A DNA stretch of 64,000 nucleotides from contig JACGCM010001798.1 in NCBI GenBank assembly GCA_014058105.1, positions 1,240,001 to 1,304,000 of the forward strand, in the 5' to 3' direction. This document shows positions 32,901 through 41,916 of the stretch, piece by piece. Numbering within the stretch: position 1 is the stretch's first letter; every line of letters starts with the position of its first letter. A model generated the notes under the pieces. The model saw only the letters and a program-made list of their open reading frames with translations. It was not told the DNA's origin and searched no databases. This DNA comes from Kingdonia uniflora (taxonomy: Eukaryota > Streptophyta > Magnoliopsida > Ranunculales > Circaeasteraceae). A program made the translations under genes and the position numbers.

Positions 32901-34391
32901 AGTTAGAGAGCTAGAATCTTTTGTCTTTGATGTCTGTGAGTGGAGAGAAAAGGGATATAAGCCATGCTTATGATGCCCTTGGAAAAGAATCATCCCTGAG
33001 GTATTGTCCTTTACAAAAAAGGAGTTATGAGCAAATGTGAGTGAACAATTATTATCATTAGCAAACATATGAACTGATAATAGGTTTTGTGCTATATTGG
33101 GGATATGCAAGATATTTTTAAGGTGAAAAGTTGACTGTGGAGTTCTAAGAATTGAAGAGCCAGTGTTTAGGATATTTAAACCTTGGCCATTGCCTACAAT
33201 TACTTTGTTTACACCATCATACTCTGTGTATTCATCCAGGTTTCCAAGATCTATTGTAATATGGTTGGTTACACCTATGTCTGAATACCAATTGGATGCT
33301 GATGTTGTGTTATTGAAGGAACTTTTGTTGGCAACCATAGCTGACAACCTAAATGGGGCAATCCTCCCTTGATATGCATAACTCATCTGATGATGACAAT
33401 CAATGGCGAGATGACCCATTTTGTTACATATTTGACATGTAGGCCTGTTGGAAGAGGTGTTGTTAGACTCACCATTGTAAAACTGACTTTGTAGCCTGTA
33501 GTTATTAAAATTTCTTGAGTTTCCACCATTGGAGGAGAGTTGAGATCTGCTTGAGTTGTAGTTTCCATTGTAGTTCGATGGGTAGCTTTGATAGCTGTTG
33601 TTTCTTGAGTATCCTCGACCACCTCTGCCACCTCTCTCTCTATATCCACTAAAATTCCTTGTTGAGGCATTTTGTTGATCAGTTGGTATTCTATTTGCAC
33701 TGAAAGCTTGTGTTGCAGAATCTGTTTGAACTAAGCTCTTGTTCCTTCATTTAATTAAGATTTCCTCACTCAATAAGAGACCATGCAGCTCATCAGTGCT
33801 AATTGAAGAAGACCTGACTCTGATTAATGTTGAGAATGCATCAAATTCTTGTAGAAGACCATGTAAGATGTGAAACACGATGTCTTCATTATCAATCAAA
33901 CAGCCTGAAGAAGCAAGATTTTCCACAATCATTTTGATGTTTTGAAGATAGTCTGAGATTGAATCATTATTCTTTCTCAACATCTGAAGTTTAGATTTGA
34001 GTTGCATCACATGAGACTGAGAGATTGGAGAAAATCTACGTTCAAGAGTACGCCATAACAGCTCAGATGTAGGAAGATTCACCACATAAGGAAGAAGATC
34101 TTCGGACAATGTTGCATTGAGCCAAATCAATAATGTTTGATCTTGTCTTGTCCAATCCAAAAACTTAGGGTTTGAAGTAAAGATTTGTTTACCAGATTCA
34201 TCAATTTTAGTGTTGAATTCTTCAGGTGAGATAGTTGATCCATCGACAAGGCCAAGAAGGCTGAAACTTTGAAGAATTAGGAGCCAAAGTGCCTTCCAGA
34301 GTGTATAGTTGTCCTTCTTGAGCTTGATTGGGACCAAATTAGCTATGTTGTGAATTGCCATTATTGAGCTCGAAGAAGCTTGAACCGCCAT
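29951..34391 (-). pseudogene. copia D gag-pol polyprotein, one frame with five stops and two shifts
   Basis: Start ATG at 34391. Order: gag (UBN2-type; NLVPIKLKKDNYTLWKALW), zinc knuckle CQICNKMGHLAIDC at about 33420, protease with D-I-G (WYSDIGVTNHIT) where D-T-G is expected, and gag-pre-integrase (WHQRLGHPS, CNACYYGKSKRLPF). Integrase follows (DLWGPSPQNSITGFRYYVSFVDDWSK, then SDGGGEFTS and EQNGIVERKHRH), then reverse transcriptase ([27 protein letters not shown]) and RNase H (SRSTESEYRSLA, LWCDNISAI). Stops replace single codons near 33745, 32590, 32176, 31381 and 30838; frameshifts lie near 30310 and 30245. Dead, but only lightly worn. Confidence 0.9.
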
Positions 34392-34590
34392 GATTTGAGT
34401 TTTGAATCTGAGATTTATATACAGATAAGGAAAGAGAGAGAGAGGTTTGGAGAAGAAATTGGATCGATTTGTTCTGTTTTGAGCTTTGAATCTGAGATTT
34501 GCACACAGATCAAAGAGAGAAGAAGGAGATTTGGAGAAAAAAATAATATTTGGATCGATTTTTACCATTTGGTTTCTCGCTCTGACACCA

Positions 34591-34769
34591 TAATAGAAAC
34601 AAGATAGAATGAAGCAAATGATGTTTATTGATTTCCCAATCTCAGACTACAATAGTTAATTTACAATGGTTAGTTAAATGTAACTAACTTCTGTTATCAG
34701 TTGTAACCAGAAGCTGTTATTACAGTTATGAGAAGCTGTTATTTCAATTAGACTTTACTACGGTTAATA
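34591..34769 (-). repeat. 5' LTR of copia element D
   Basis: Same length as the 3' LTR with few differences. Followed on the minus strand at once by the primer-binding site (34590 downward). Confidence 0.9.
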
Positions 34770-34774
34770 AATAT

Positions 34775-35300
34775 AACCAGAAAACTGACAATTGAAAAAT
34801 AGATGAGATCTATTTTCTTCTTTAAGATCACAAAGGAAGCAGTAAGATTTTGGAAGAACTTCAATCTAAACCATAAAATTTCTGGTCTTCAATCTATTTT
34901 TCGCACCAAACCAAGTGATGAAAGAATGCCTTGGCATAGAGATTTTGTTCCAAACTAGCTTATCCCAAGATATTATGGTATTGGATTGTCTAGGCTTCTC
35001 CCATGCAGACTATGTAGTAAATTTCCCTATTCTGCTAGGCATCCAAATAATTCTATCATCATCTCAAACATCAGGAATATCCATTGAAGCAATCTCATCC
35101 CAAATCAGAGTAAGATCTGATGATCTTCTTCTGGAAGAAGGCACTATCCAGCTATCAATATTTATGATCTCTTGAACTTTCCCCATTCTTTTAATACCAG
35201 AAAGAGGGATATTTCTATGCGGAAATCTCTGAGAAAGAATATCATTCGAAATCCAAGGATCATGCCAGAATAACGTGTTTTTTCCATTCCCAACCGTGTA
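34775..35300 (-). pseudogene. LINE ORF2 middle fragment
   Basis: Minus strand: YTVGNGKNTLFWHDPWISND, then SSRRRSSDLTLIWDEIASMDIPD, then WLVW-type text MPRHSFITWFGAKNRLKT and CFLCDLKEENRSHLFFNC. This is the typical G.G..T.FW.D.W region and zf-RVT zinc knuckle (C..C....H...C) downstream of a plant LINE reverse transcriptase. A few stops are present. Confidence 0.75.
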
Positions 35301-35305
35301 CTTAC

Positions 35306-35854
35306 TGTTATGAATACGGCTCAAAAACTGTTGAAGTCGTTCGAACGAAAATAGTGTTTGGGCCAAAATTCCAGGGGATTGTCTAATTCGTTCGAACGAC
35401 CTCATGACTCATTCGAACGACTTTGGCTTTGTTTGTTTGTTTCTAAATTCGTTTTGAAGGGGATTTGATCCAAAGCGATGGATTATCTCGTGATGCATAT
35501 TTTGGAGATGACCTAATGGAAATTCTATAAATAGAGAGTGTATGTTAAAGGCCTATGTACTGTGAGAAAGAGTTAGAGAGGGAAAAGAGAGAAATCTAGG
35601 GTTTAGCTCTAGAGAGGTTTCTTGGGTTTTCTTTCTAGGGTTTCTTGCTGGGATTATCTATAAGGGTAGATGTGAGGTTTGAGTGATCTTTGTAACCTTT
35701 TGTAACCCATAGTGTGATAATAAATTCGTCGTGCTTGTCGGGGATGGTTTTTATTACTTTTATTCGAATTCTCTTAGGTTAGGGCTGGTTCTTCGAGTTC
35801 TTGTTGATTGTATTGTGCTTTCGCGTGCAATTTGCCCCCTCAGTTTTCCCAACA
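35306..35854 (+). repeat. 5' LTR of element C
   Basis: Starts TGTTATGAATACGG and ends TTTTCCCAACA. It contains three TTCGAA-centred sites (around 35337, 35388 and 35412), the first two inside the palindrome cgttcgaacg. It lacks about 45 bases that the 3' LTR has near 37.79..37.84 kb. Confidence 0.9.
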
Positions 35855-35856
35855 AT

Positions 35857-35869
35857 TGGTATCAGAGCG
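35857..35869 (+). other. primer-binding site of element C
   Basis: tggtatcagagcg two bases after the LTR, the classic complement of initiator-methionine tRNA. Confidence 0.85.
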
Positions 35870-35895
35870 AGGTTTGGGGCAAGTAGAGTAGCAAG

Positions 35896-36951
35896 ATGGG
35901 AAGATCCAAGTATTCTAACGTGATCAGGCTTGATGTGGAGAAGTTCGATGGGAAGATTAATTTTGGATTGTGGCAAATACAAGTCCAAGATATCTTGATT
36001 CAAGGCGGGTTACGCAAGGCACTGAAAGGGAACCCTACACCTAAAACTCCAATTGAAGGTATAGCGGCCCAGAAAGCGGACGAAGATGAAGAAGAGGACT
36101 GGGAAGATCTGGATTCAAGGGCTGCGAGCGGGATACGCCTTTGTCTCACTAAGAACGTTTTGGCAAACGCGGCTGGAGAGAAGATCGCAAAGGGTCTTTG
36201 GGAAAAGCTTGAAAGTTTGTACCAAACAAAGAGTCTTTCGAATCGCTTATACCTCAAGGAGCGACTTCATACGCCTAAGATGAATGAGGGTACGAGCGTT
36301 GGTGATCACATAGGTTCTTTGAACGGGATCGTTTTGGAATTGGAATCGATTGGAGTTAAAGTTGAGGATGAAGATAAGGCGCTTCAACTCATATGGTATA
36401 TTCTGTCTTCCTTCAAGCATCTTCAACCTACGTTGATGTATGGGAAGGAAACCTTGAGTTTTGAGGAGGTTACAAGTACGCTTCTTTTTGAGGAAAGAAG
36501 ACTTAAGGGTAGCGAATCCTTTGGGGAAAACTCTGTAATAGTGGTTAGTGGGAAGAGAAGTTTTAATAAGTTCAGAAAAGGAACTTGTTGGAGCTGTGGT
36601 CAATCAGGTCATTATAGATCAGATTGCAAAGCGGGGAAAGGTAATGAAGCAAGTTCGGCTAGAGGCTCCGGAAGTGACACTAACAAACTGGCAACGGTTA
36701 ATAGTAATGATGGTGACGAGGCACTCTTCGTGGTGGCCGTTGATGGTTCTCGCCACGATAGAGGATGGGTGCTTGATAGTGCGGTTACAACGCATGTATG
36801 TGCACACAAGGCATGGTTCGGCAATTATGCAAGGTGTGAGGGTAGCAAGTTTGTGTTGACGAGCGATGGCTCTAGAAGGCCGATTTCGGGAGTGGGTGAT
36901 ATTCGCGTGAGGATGTTCGATGGACGCATCGTAGTTCTTCATGATGTTTAA
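35896..36951 (+). CDS. copia gag with zinc knuckle and protease start (351 residues)
   Basis: A fully open gag frame. UBN2-type region: FDGKINFGLWQIQVQDIL near residue 20, GIRLCLTKNVLANAAGEK, AKGLWEKLESLYQTKSLSNR, LIWYILSSFKHLQPTLM. Then the zinc knuckle CWSCGQSGHYRSDC near residue 230, and the start of the protease RGWVLDSAVTTHVCAH near residue 290. The protease motif D-S-A lacks the usual glycine. An in-frame TAA at 36949 cuts it. It could still make gag. In TR-GAG elements the retained gag is thought to package the RNA. Confidence 0.85.
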   Translation: MGRSKYSNVIRLDVEKFDGKINFGLWQIQVQDILIQGGLRKALKGNPTPKTPIEGIAAQKADEDEEEDWEDLDSRAASGIRLCLTKNVLANAAGEKIAKGLWEKLESLYQTKSLSNRLYLKERLHTPKMNEGTSVGDHIGSLNGIVLELESIGVKVEDEDKALQLIWYILSSFKHLQPTLMYGKETLSFEEVTSTLLFEERRLKGSESFGENSVIVVSGKRSFNKFRKGTCWSCGQSGHYRSDCKAGKGNEASSARGSGSDTNKLATVNSNDGDEALFVVAVDGSRHDRGWVLDSAVTTHVCAHKAWFGNYARCEGSKFVLTSDGSRRPISGVGDIRVRMFDGRIVVLHDV

Positions 36952-37343
36952 CATGTGCCGAGTATGACTCATAATCTAATTTCACTTTCCAAGTTATATA
37001 ATGAGGGCTACAATTACTCCGGGCGAGGTGGAGTAATAAAATTTTATCGGAAATCTTTTTTGATCATGAAGGGAGTTCTAAGCGAGAACTTGTAAGCATT
37101 GATTGGTAAATCAATGGGTGGAGATGTGAAGGTTGCATGTACCAAGGGAGCTATGGAGATTTCTCGAAAAGAGAATTTAGTTCAAGGTGGAGCAACGACA
37201 CGGTCTACAAAGATGATCCGAAAGTGGGTTCCGATTGGTGGGTTTCAGAAAAGCCTAGACTTAGGTAATTATCTTAATTGAGAACCGGCGAGGATACACG
37301 ACGAATACAGCAGAAGAAACAGTTTTATCGCCGAGGTAGAGAT
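36952..37343 (+). pseudogene. copia pol remnant and 3' leader of element C
   Basis: After the stop the same frame reads VPSMTHNLISLSKLYNEGYNY, then LIMKGVLSENL, the gag-pre-integrase region. It then breaks off into sequence of unclear origin (60-codon frame at 37099) before the purine tract. This marks where the internal deletion joined pol to the 3' end. Confidence 0.7.
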
Positions 37344-37938
37344 TGTTAGGAATACGGCTCAAAAACTGTTGAAGTCGTTCGAACGAAAATAGCGCTTGGG
37401 CCAAAATTTTAGGGGATTGTCTAATTCGTTCGAACGACCACCTGACTTGTTCGAACGACTTTGGCTTTGTTTGTTTGTTTCTAAATTCGCTTTGAAGGAG
37501 ATTTGATCCAAAGCGATGGATTATCTCGTGATGCGTATTTCGCAGATGACCTAATGGAAAGTTTATAAATATAGAGTGTATGTTAAAGGCCTTTGTACTG
37601 TGAGAAAGAGTTAGAGAGAGAAAATGGAGAAATCTAGGATTTAGCTCTAGAAAGGTTTCTTGGGTTTTCTTTTTAGGGTTTCTTGCTGAGATTATCTGTA
37701 AGGGTAGAGGTGAGGTTTGAGTGATCTCTGTAACCTTTTGTAACCCTTAGTGTGATAATAAATTCGTCGTGCTTGTCGGGGGTGGTTTTGATCCCGTTTA
37801 GGGTTTCCACCTAATTAAACCTTGTGTTGTACTTTTATTGCCTTTATTCAAATTCTCTTAGGTTAGGGTTGGTTCTTCGAGTTCTTGTTGATTGTATTGT
37901 GCTTCCGAGTGTAATTTGCCCCCTCGGTTTTCCCAACA
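37344..37938 (+). repeat. 3' LTR of element C
   Basis: 595 bp against 549 in the 5' LTR. The difference is mainly a segment with gggtttccacctaattaaac near 37800..37820, absent from the 5' copy. Otherwise closely similar. Confidence 0.9.
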
Positions 37939-37943
37939 CTTAC

Positions 37944-38180
37944 AGTTCTCAAACATAAAGTCTCTTCTTTTGATCATGGATCTGAGACCCCAAGAGTAAT
38001 CATCTGGGATCACAAGGTTCCAAAAGCTACATTCTTTAAGATACTTGTCTTTTATCCATTCTGACTACATGATCTTCTTACCTGTAATCAAATTCCAAAC
38101 AGCTCTGCTTATAACTGCATTTGAAAAATCCTTTACCTCCCTCTCTTTTTCGCATACAAATATCTTTCCACGCAACACAG
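37944..38180 (-). pseudogene. LINE ORF2 fragment between insertions
   Basis: Minus strand: VLRGKIFVCEKEREVKDFSN, AVIRAVWNLITG and IKDKYLKECSFWNLVIPDD, then SWGLRSMIKRRDFMFENCK directly at the element C junction. This is the connector between reverse transcriptase and the zinc knuckle in plant LINEs. Confidence 0.7.
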
Positions 38181-38579
38181 CAATGACCTTTGGCTTGGGT
38201 TGGGTTTGTCATCTCAAACTCAAACCCAAACTTTTGGCCTCCCAGCAGCTAAAAAATGGGTGTGGGTTGGCTTACGTGGCTGTGTGTCAGAACCCAACTG
38301 GGTTTGAGCTCCTCAAACTCAAAAAAATGATTTTAGCGTACTTTTGATTATCGCACGGTGTTTTGATTACCGTCGCGTTTAAATATTTTTTATTGATGTG
38401 TGAAAGAGATGAATAGTTTTGCGGAGAAATGAATACCGCGTGGACTAAATTAAAAAAATAAAAAATAAAAATAATAAACTCACTTACTGCGGGAAAGGGT
38501 TGGGTTTGAGTTTGGGTTTTTTGTGCCAACTTGTCAGAGCCTACACCCAAACCTGCACTCGTTGGAGATGCTCTTAGTA
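38181..38579. mobile_element. about 0.4-kb insertion in the LINE, MITE-like
   Basis: It breaks the LINE frame between KIFGLATV and LRGKIFV. Both ends carry related tggttgggtttg-type sequence in inverted sense (ggcttgggttgggtttg left; the complement of aacccaaac-rich sequence right). The right end reads ggagatgctcttag, whose complement (gagcatctccaac) is frequent at the ends of plant miniature elements. The flanks share cacag (left 38176..38180, right 38581..38585). No coding capacity. The superfamily is undecided. Confidence 0.55.
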
Positions 38580-38585
38580 TCACAG

Positions 38586-38781
38586 TTGCTAGACCAAAGA
38601 TTTTCTTTGAAAATTCTTTCAATTTTTGTGATAACTGAAGACCAAAACAACCAACCCAATAAACAGTAAAGGACTGCAACACACTTTTAATGAACTCCAC
38701 TCTCCACTCTTCTTTGTTGATTTTAGTGAAACGGCAAAATCCAATATTCCACATGTCACTTACTTCCACCCCCCAACTCAT
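38586..38781 (-). pseudogene. LINE reverse-transcriptase C-terminal fragment
   Basis: Minus strand: WNIGFCRFTKINKEEWRVEF, IKSVLQSFTVYWVGCFGLQL and KLKEFSKKIFGLATV. The IKSVLQSF.VYW motif lies just past the reverse-transcriptase core in L1-type plant LINEs. The LINE is truncated at about 38781. Confidence 0.75.
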
Positions 38782-38782
38782 T

Positions 38783-38856
38783 CAATAATAAAAATGTTTT
38801 TATTAATTATTTAATAAATAAAAATGTTCTTATTAATTATTTAATAAATATTGCAA
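38783..38856. repeat. two-copy 36-bp tandem repeat
   Basis: aaaaatgtt, then a variable base and attaattatttaataaa, twice in a row just upstream of peptide gene 2. Confidence 0.85.
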
Positions 38857-38882
38857 TAAACCATATTAATTAATGAAAAGGT

Positions 38883-38890
38883 TATATAAA
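38883..38890 (+). promoter_or_regulatory. TATA box of cysteine-rich peptide gene 2
   Basis: tatataaa, 36 bases before the ATG, in context conserved with gene 1 (gttatataaacc). Confidence 0.65.
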
Positions 38891-38925
38891 CCGTAGTCCT
38901 AGTGTACATGTTTTATTAGTCATCC

Positions 38926-39283
38926 ATGGCGACAACTAAGCTCACCAGCCGAACTCTCGCTCTCCTTTACTTTGTCATCCTTGCTCTCTCCACCGTCACG
39001 GAAGGTAAGTACAATTATCTTCAATCACCATTTTATTTTTTAACAACAATTTATATTTATTTTTTTGTTTTTCGTAATTATAGGTAGAGTGAATCCAATG
39101 TCGAGTACTAAAATTGAAAATAGTGAATCCCGGACATTCAGGGACAACTCCATTTCTGTGTGTGTTGAAGTTCGTGAATGCCATGCAGAGGCTGGAGATT
39201 GCTGGGTATGTGTGACATCCAGTCTACCAGGCATAATATATTATCCAACTGTAGAAGATTGCCAAGCTAATTGTCACGACTAA
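38926..39283 (+). CDS. small secreted cysteine-rich peptide, gene 2 (2 exons)
   Basis: Exon 1 is 38926..39004, the intron gtaagt..ttatag, exon 2 39084..39283; 92 residues. The signal peptide (LALLYFVILALSTVTEG) is nearly the same as in gene 1. The mature part diverges but keeps every cysteine: C-x5-C-x6-C-x2-C-x16-C-x3-C, with CWVC and CQANCHD. Exon 1 is the same length (79 bases) and the intron phase is the same. The mature peptide is more diverged than the signal peptide and the intron edge, a pattern seen in fast-evolving secreted peptides. Likely functional. Exact role not recognised. Confidence 0.75.
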
Positions 39284-39480
39284 GCCTGGTTGATTAATGC
39301 TTAATTCCTTTCTTTTACCAATATTACTGCTTTTGAATTGCTCTATGCTATCAATAAACTTGTAGCTAATAAACAGTGATTATCTTCTGATATTTTATGG
39401 AGTGATGGTCTAACATTTTGTGAAGGATCACAACTTTTTACTATATCATAAATACATTAAAATCCCTGAAGAAAATCCCA
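39284..39480. other. 3' flank of peptide gene 2
   Basis: Shares aaacagtgattatcttct..gtgatggtctaacatttt with the 3' flank of gene 1. An ataaact poly(A)-signal-like site lies near 39353. Confidence 0.5.
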
Positions 39481-40260
39481 GAAAAATCTTTCTTACCGTA
39501 AAAATTAAGTGGGGAAGCTGCCTGCACCAATTTGTTGTTTACCGGCTCCCCCACCTCCACACTCACTAAAATCGATAGTATTCATGTTGTTAGTAAGCGA
39601 AAGAGAGTCGAAGACTACGTCAGGTTGACCTATGAATAAAAAATCCCAACACTCCTACTCGAATCAAGCCAGCACCCTCGACCAGTCCGTATCTCTTTCA
39701 TCGGTTGCGACGTATCACACGTTCGTTTCCCACATTCTGACCCCTTAGTTATCACACTCAAAATCGAGAACGTCATTTTGCATACACTATGCTAGTCGAC
39801 ACAGGAAGCGTGGCAGACGTACTTTTCCTCACAGCCGTTAAAACAATGAAATCCAACCAACGTTGAACTTAAAGGCTTCAATGGGTCTATAGAAGCAGCC
39901 GCGAGTAGACTTTGTGTTCCGGTCACCGTAGGTTCCGTCGTCCTCCAAGTCAATTTTCTCATGGTCGAGAAAAAGTAGGAATACCTGGGTAACGTCGGTT
40001 ATAGTAGCTGCACACGATGAAGGCTATCGCTTCCAGTTACCACCAGGAGCTCCGATTCATGACAAAAGACGACACATATGACATGAAAGGTTCGCAACAT
40101 CTAGCTCGCTCATTTGAACATCTAGAGATTGAAATGACCCGCAAACTGATGTACGCATAACAATTACGAGCATCGGGGCAACTTGAGATTGTGAAGACTG
40201 CATTGATGAGCGCATGAATCTTACATTTTATTCCCCTTAAACATAGTCATTTTTGCAGTC
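39481..40260 (+). pseudogene. Ty3/gypsy gag-protease fragment
   Basis: Plus-strand text DPLVITLKIENVILHTMLVD, TGSVADVLFL and KAFNGSIEAAASRLCVPVTVG is a Tat-type retropepsin with intact D-T-G. It is followed by a shifted piece like the region after protease in A and B (GQHLARSFEHLEIEMTRKL). Many stops. No reverse transcriptase follows and no LTRs could be assigned. Confidence 0.65.
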
Positions 40261-41240
40261 CCAAATGTCTTTAACTAATGACTGTATGCCAAGATTACTG
40301 CTTTTCCGATCACATGTCCAAAAGTGAAACACATGAAAAAAATACTTCAAAAAAGGTCTAAGAGGAACTCATACACCAAGCCTAAGAAAAGCATGTTCTG
40401 TATTCTATCTACATTGCTGGTGTCTACTAAAAGATTAGAAATCTTTATCAAAGCTACATCAAAGTCAAGACAACTTTAGCATAGAAGAGCTCAGGAAATC
40501 AGATATTAAGTGTCCTTAAGCCAGAAGAGTTGTTGGAGAAGAGTTAGTAAAGTTCTAGTTCCAAATCTGGCAACCAGACGACCTTAGAAGAAGCTCAACC
40601 AAAGCAGGACCCTAGAGTCCTCCACAGACCCGTGAACGAGGGTCTAGTGTGCCTAACCAACTGGCGTTCACGGGTTGGCGGTGGCCTCCTGGGTCTCTCT
40701 TTTTAGAGTCAGTGCCTCGGGATTTTAAAAAGTTAAAGCAACCGCTAAATTATTAAAGTCGGTTAACAGGGGGTATAATTGTAATAATACAATAACGATA
40801 AAGGAAAACCTAAGGCTCCCTTCTCCTATAAAAGTAGCCTTAGTCCTCACTGTAAAAGCATCTTGGAGAAGATACTCAACCTTAGGAATAAGGCTTAAAT
40901 ATATATTATAGTCTTTGTATATTCTTCTTTCTCTTTCTTCTTCTTTTTTAAAGATATGTTCTAGGTTCTTCTTCAGGGAAATGATCTTAGCAATGAAGAA
41001 TTGTGGTGTCTACACTTTAGGAGGCCTAACTTTGAGCTAAGTAGCTTCTCTTAGGATTGTTCTTTCTCTCTTCTTCGTATAATAAAAAGAATGTTTAGGT
41101 TGCTAGATCTCTAGAACACAAAAAAACCAACTAATAAGATGTTAAAAGGTGATGCTCTCTTAGAGAGATTTCTATAAAGGGGAAATACGACATTATAAAG
41201 GGATTAGACTATTCCATTTTATTTTATTTTTATTAGTTTG
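40261..41240. other. unassigned, promoter-like or LTR-like sequence
   Basis: No coding sense. A TATA-like tataaaag at 40828..40835 followed by CT-rich leader-like sequence (ttcttctttctctttc) gives it the look of a retrotransposon LTR, but no partner copy exists in the window. It ends where the LTR of element B begins. Confidence 0.35.
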
Positions 41241-41837
41241 TGTAGGGACCTATCCCTCAACCTAGTCCAAACTCGAACTACCTTAATATTAGACTTACAC
41301 ATTACACACGTGACATGTACAATCAACATTACCACCTAGCCTACGACCCGATAAAGAGCATGGATCGAGCACTATAGCAAAGTATGAACAAGTCAAAGAC
41401 ACCTGTCTCCCACAAACTAAACAGTTACATATTCAACCGCCTCTTACCTCATTATTCGAAGAATGCGCTTCTATACGATAACGAGCTACATGTAAGGTTT
41501 ATATAAAGAAAAAGTTCTAGAGGAGATAAGAACCAAAAAAACCAGATTTTTTAGACTCTAACACTGGAATTTCTAGATTTTAAACACCACAAAACTTTTT
41601 ATTTCAAGACCTAGCATTTCTAGTTCAAAGATTACTTATAATAAGATATCAGCCTCAAACAATAAAAGTTACAATTACTAAACCCGCAACTCGAGGTCGT
41701 GGTTTTTTACATATTCACAGGTTTTCCACGCTAAATCACTTGTGTCATTTCTTGCATTACATTAATTTTTGTCACATATACATTTGGTGTAAGATCTAAT
41801 TTTGAGCTATTTTGAGCTACGGAATTAGGCCATTACA
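41241..41837 (+). repeat. 5' LTR of element B
   Basis: Starts TGTAGGGACCTATCCC and ends GGCCATTACA. It aligns with 54388..54975 and shares the common Tat LTR block (gaggtcgtggttttttac) at about 41693..41710. Confidence 0.9.
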
Positions 41838-41839
41838 TT

Positions 41840-41857
41840 TGGTATCGTCTGTGGGAA
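41840..41857 (+). other. primer-binding site of element B
   Basis: tggtatcgtctgtgggaa, two bases past the LTR, differing from that of A by a substitution (tggcgtcgtc). Confidence 0.55.
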
Positions 41858-41916
41858 AGAAGACATTTCTACGATATCCTAAGGCACGTTATTCCTCTAC
41901 TATCCATTTCCAATCA

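Larger units (their letters stand above)
29764..34769 (-). mobile_element. Ty1/copia retrotransposon D (5.0 kb)
   Basis: Two 179-bp LTRs (29764..29942 and 34591..34769) flank one long polyprotein frame on the minus strand. The target duplication AATAT is perfect (29759..29763 and 34770..34774). The LTR termini are TA..TA, not the usual TG..CA. The primer-binding site tggtgtcagagcg directly abuts the 5' LTR and matches initiator-methionine tRNA as in most copia elements. A purine tract (cttgaggggg) precedes the 3' LTR. Inserted in the LINE. Confidence 0.9.
35306..37938 (+). mobile_element. short gag-only copia derivative C (TR-GAG-like, 2.6 kb)
   Basis: LTRs 35306..35854 and 37344..37938 (TG..CA) and a perfect target duplication CTTAC (35301..35305 and 37939..37943). 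A primer-binding site ttggtatcagagc (initiator tRNA-Met) follows the 5' LTR at once. A degenerate purine tract ggtagagattg abuts the 3' LTR. The interior keeps gag and the start of pol only. Integrase, reverse transcriptase and RNase H are absent. It is non-autonomous and would have needed a full copia partner. It sits in the LINE. Confidence 0.9.
28861..38781 (-). mobile_element. L1-type LINE remnant, split by three insertions
   Basis: A non-LTR retrotransposon ORF2 3' part on the minus strand. Its pieces are 38586..38781, 37944..38180, 34775..35300 and 28861..29758. The sequence resumes in frame across each gap: KIFGLATV|LRGKIFVCEK, ENCK|YTVGNGKNTLFW and SGYI|NIWSNI. It ends near 28861 in an A-rich tail on the minus strand (atgaagaagg..taaag). 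It is 5'-truncated in the reverse transcriptase, as is usual for LINEs. No clear target duplication was found. Confidence 0.75.

Noticed and set aside
33383..33700. Separate 105-codon copia frame
   Set aside because: It is the minus-strand shadow of the zinc-knuckle region in another frame; the real frame carries CQICNKMGHLAIDC.
38287..38781. 164-codon minus frame as a single gene
   Set aside because: It is a fusion of LINE reverse-transcriptase text with the interior of the small 38181..38579 insertion; only the first 65 residues or so are LINE protein.
28861..38800. Target-site duplication of the LINE
   Set aside because: Only a weak attgaa(t/g)g-like similarity between the two sides; not enough to call.
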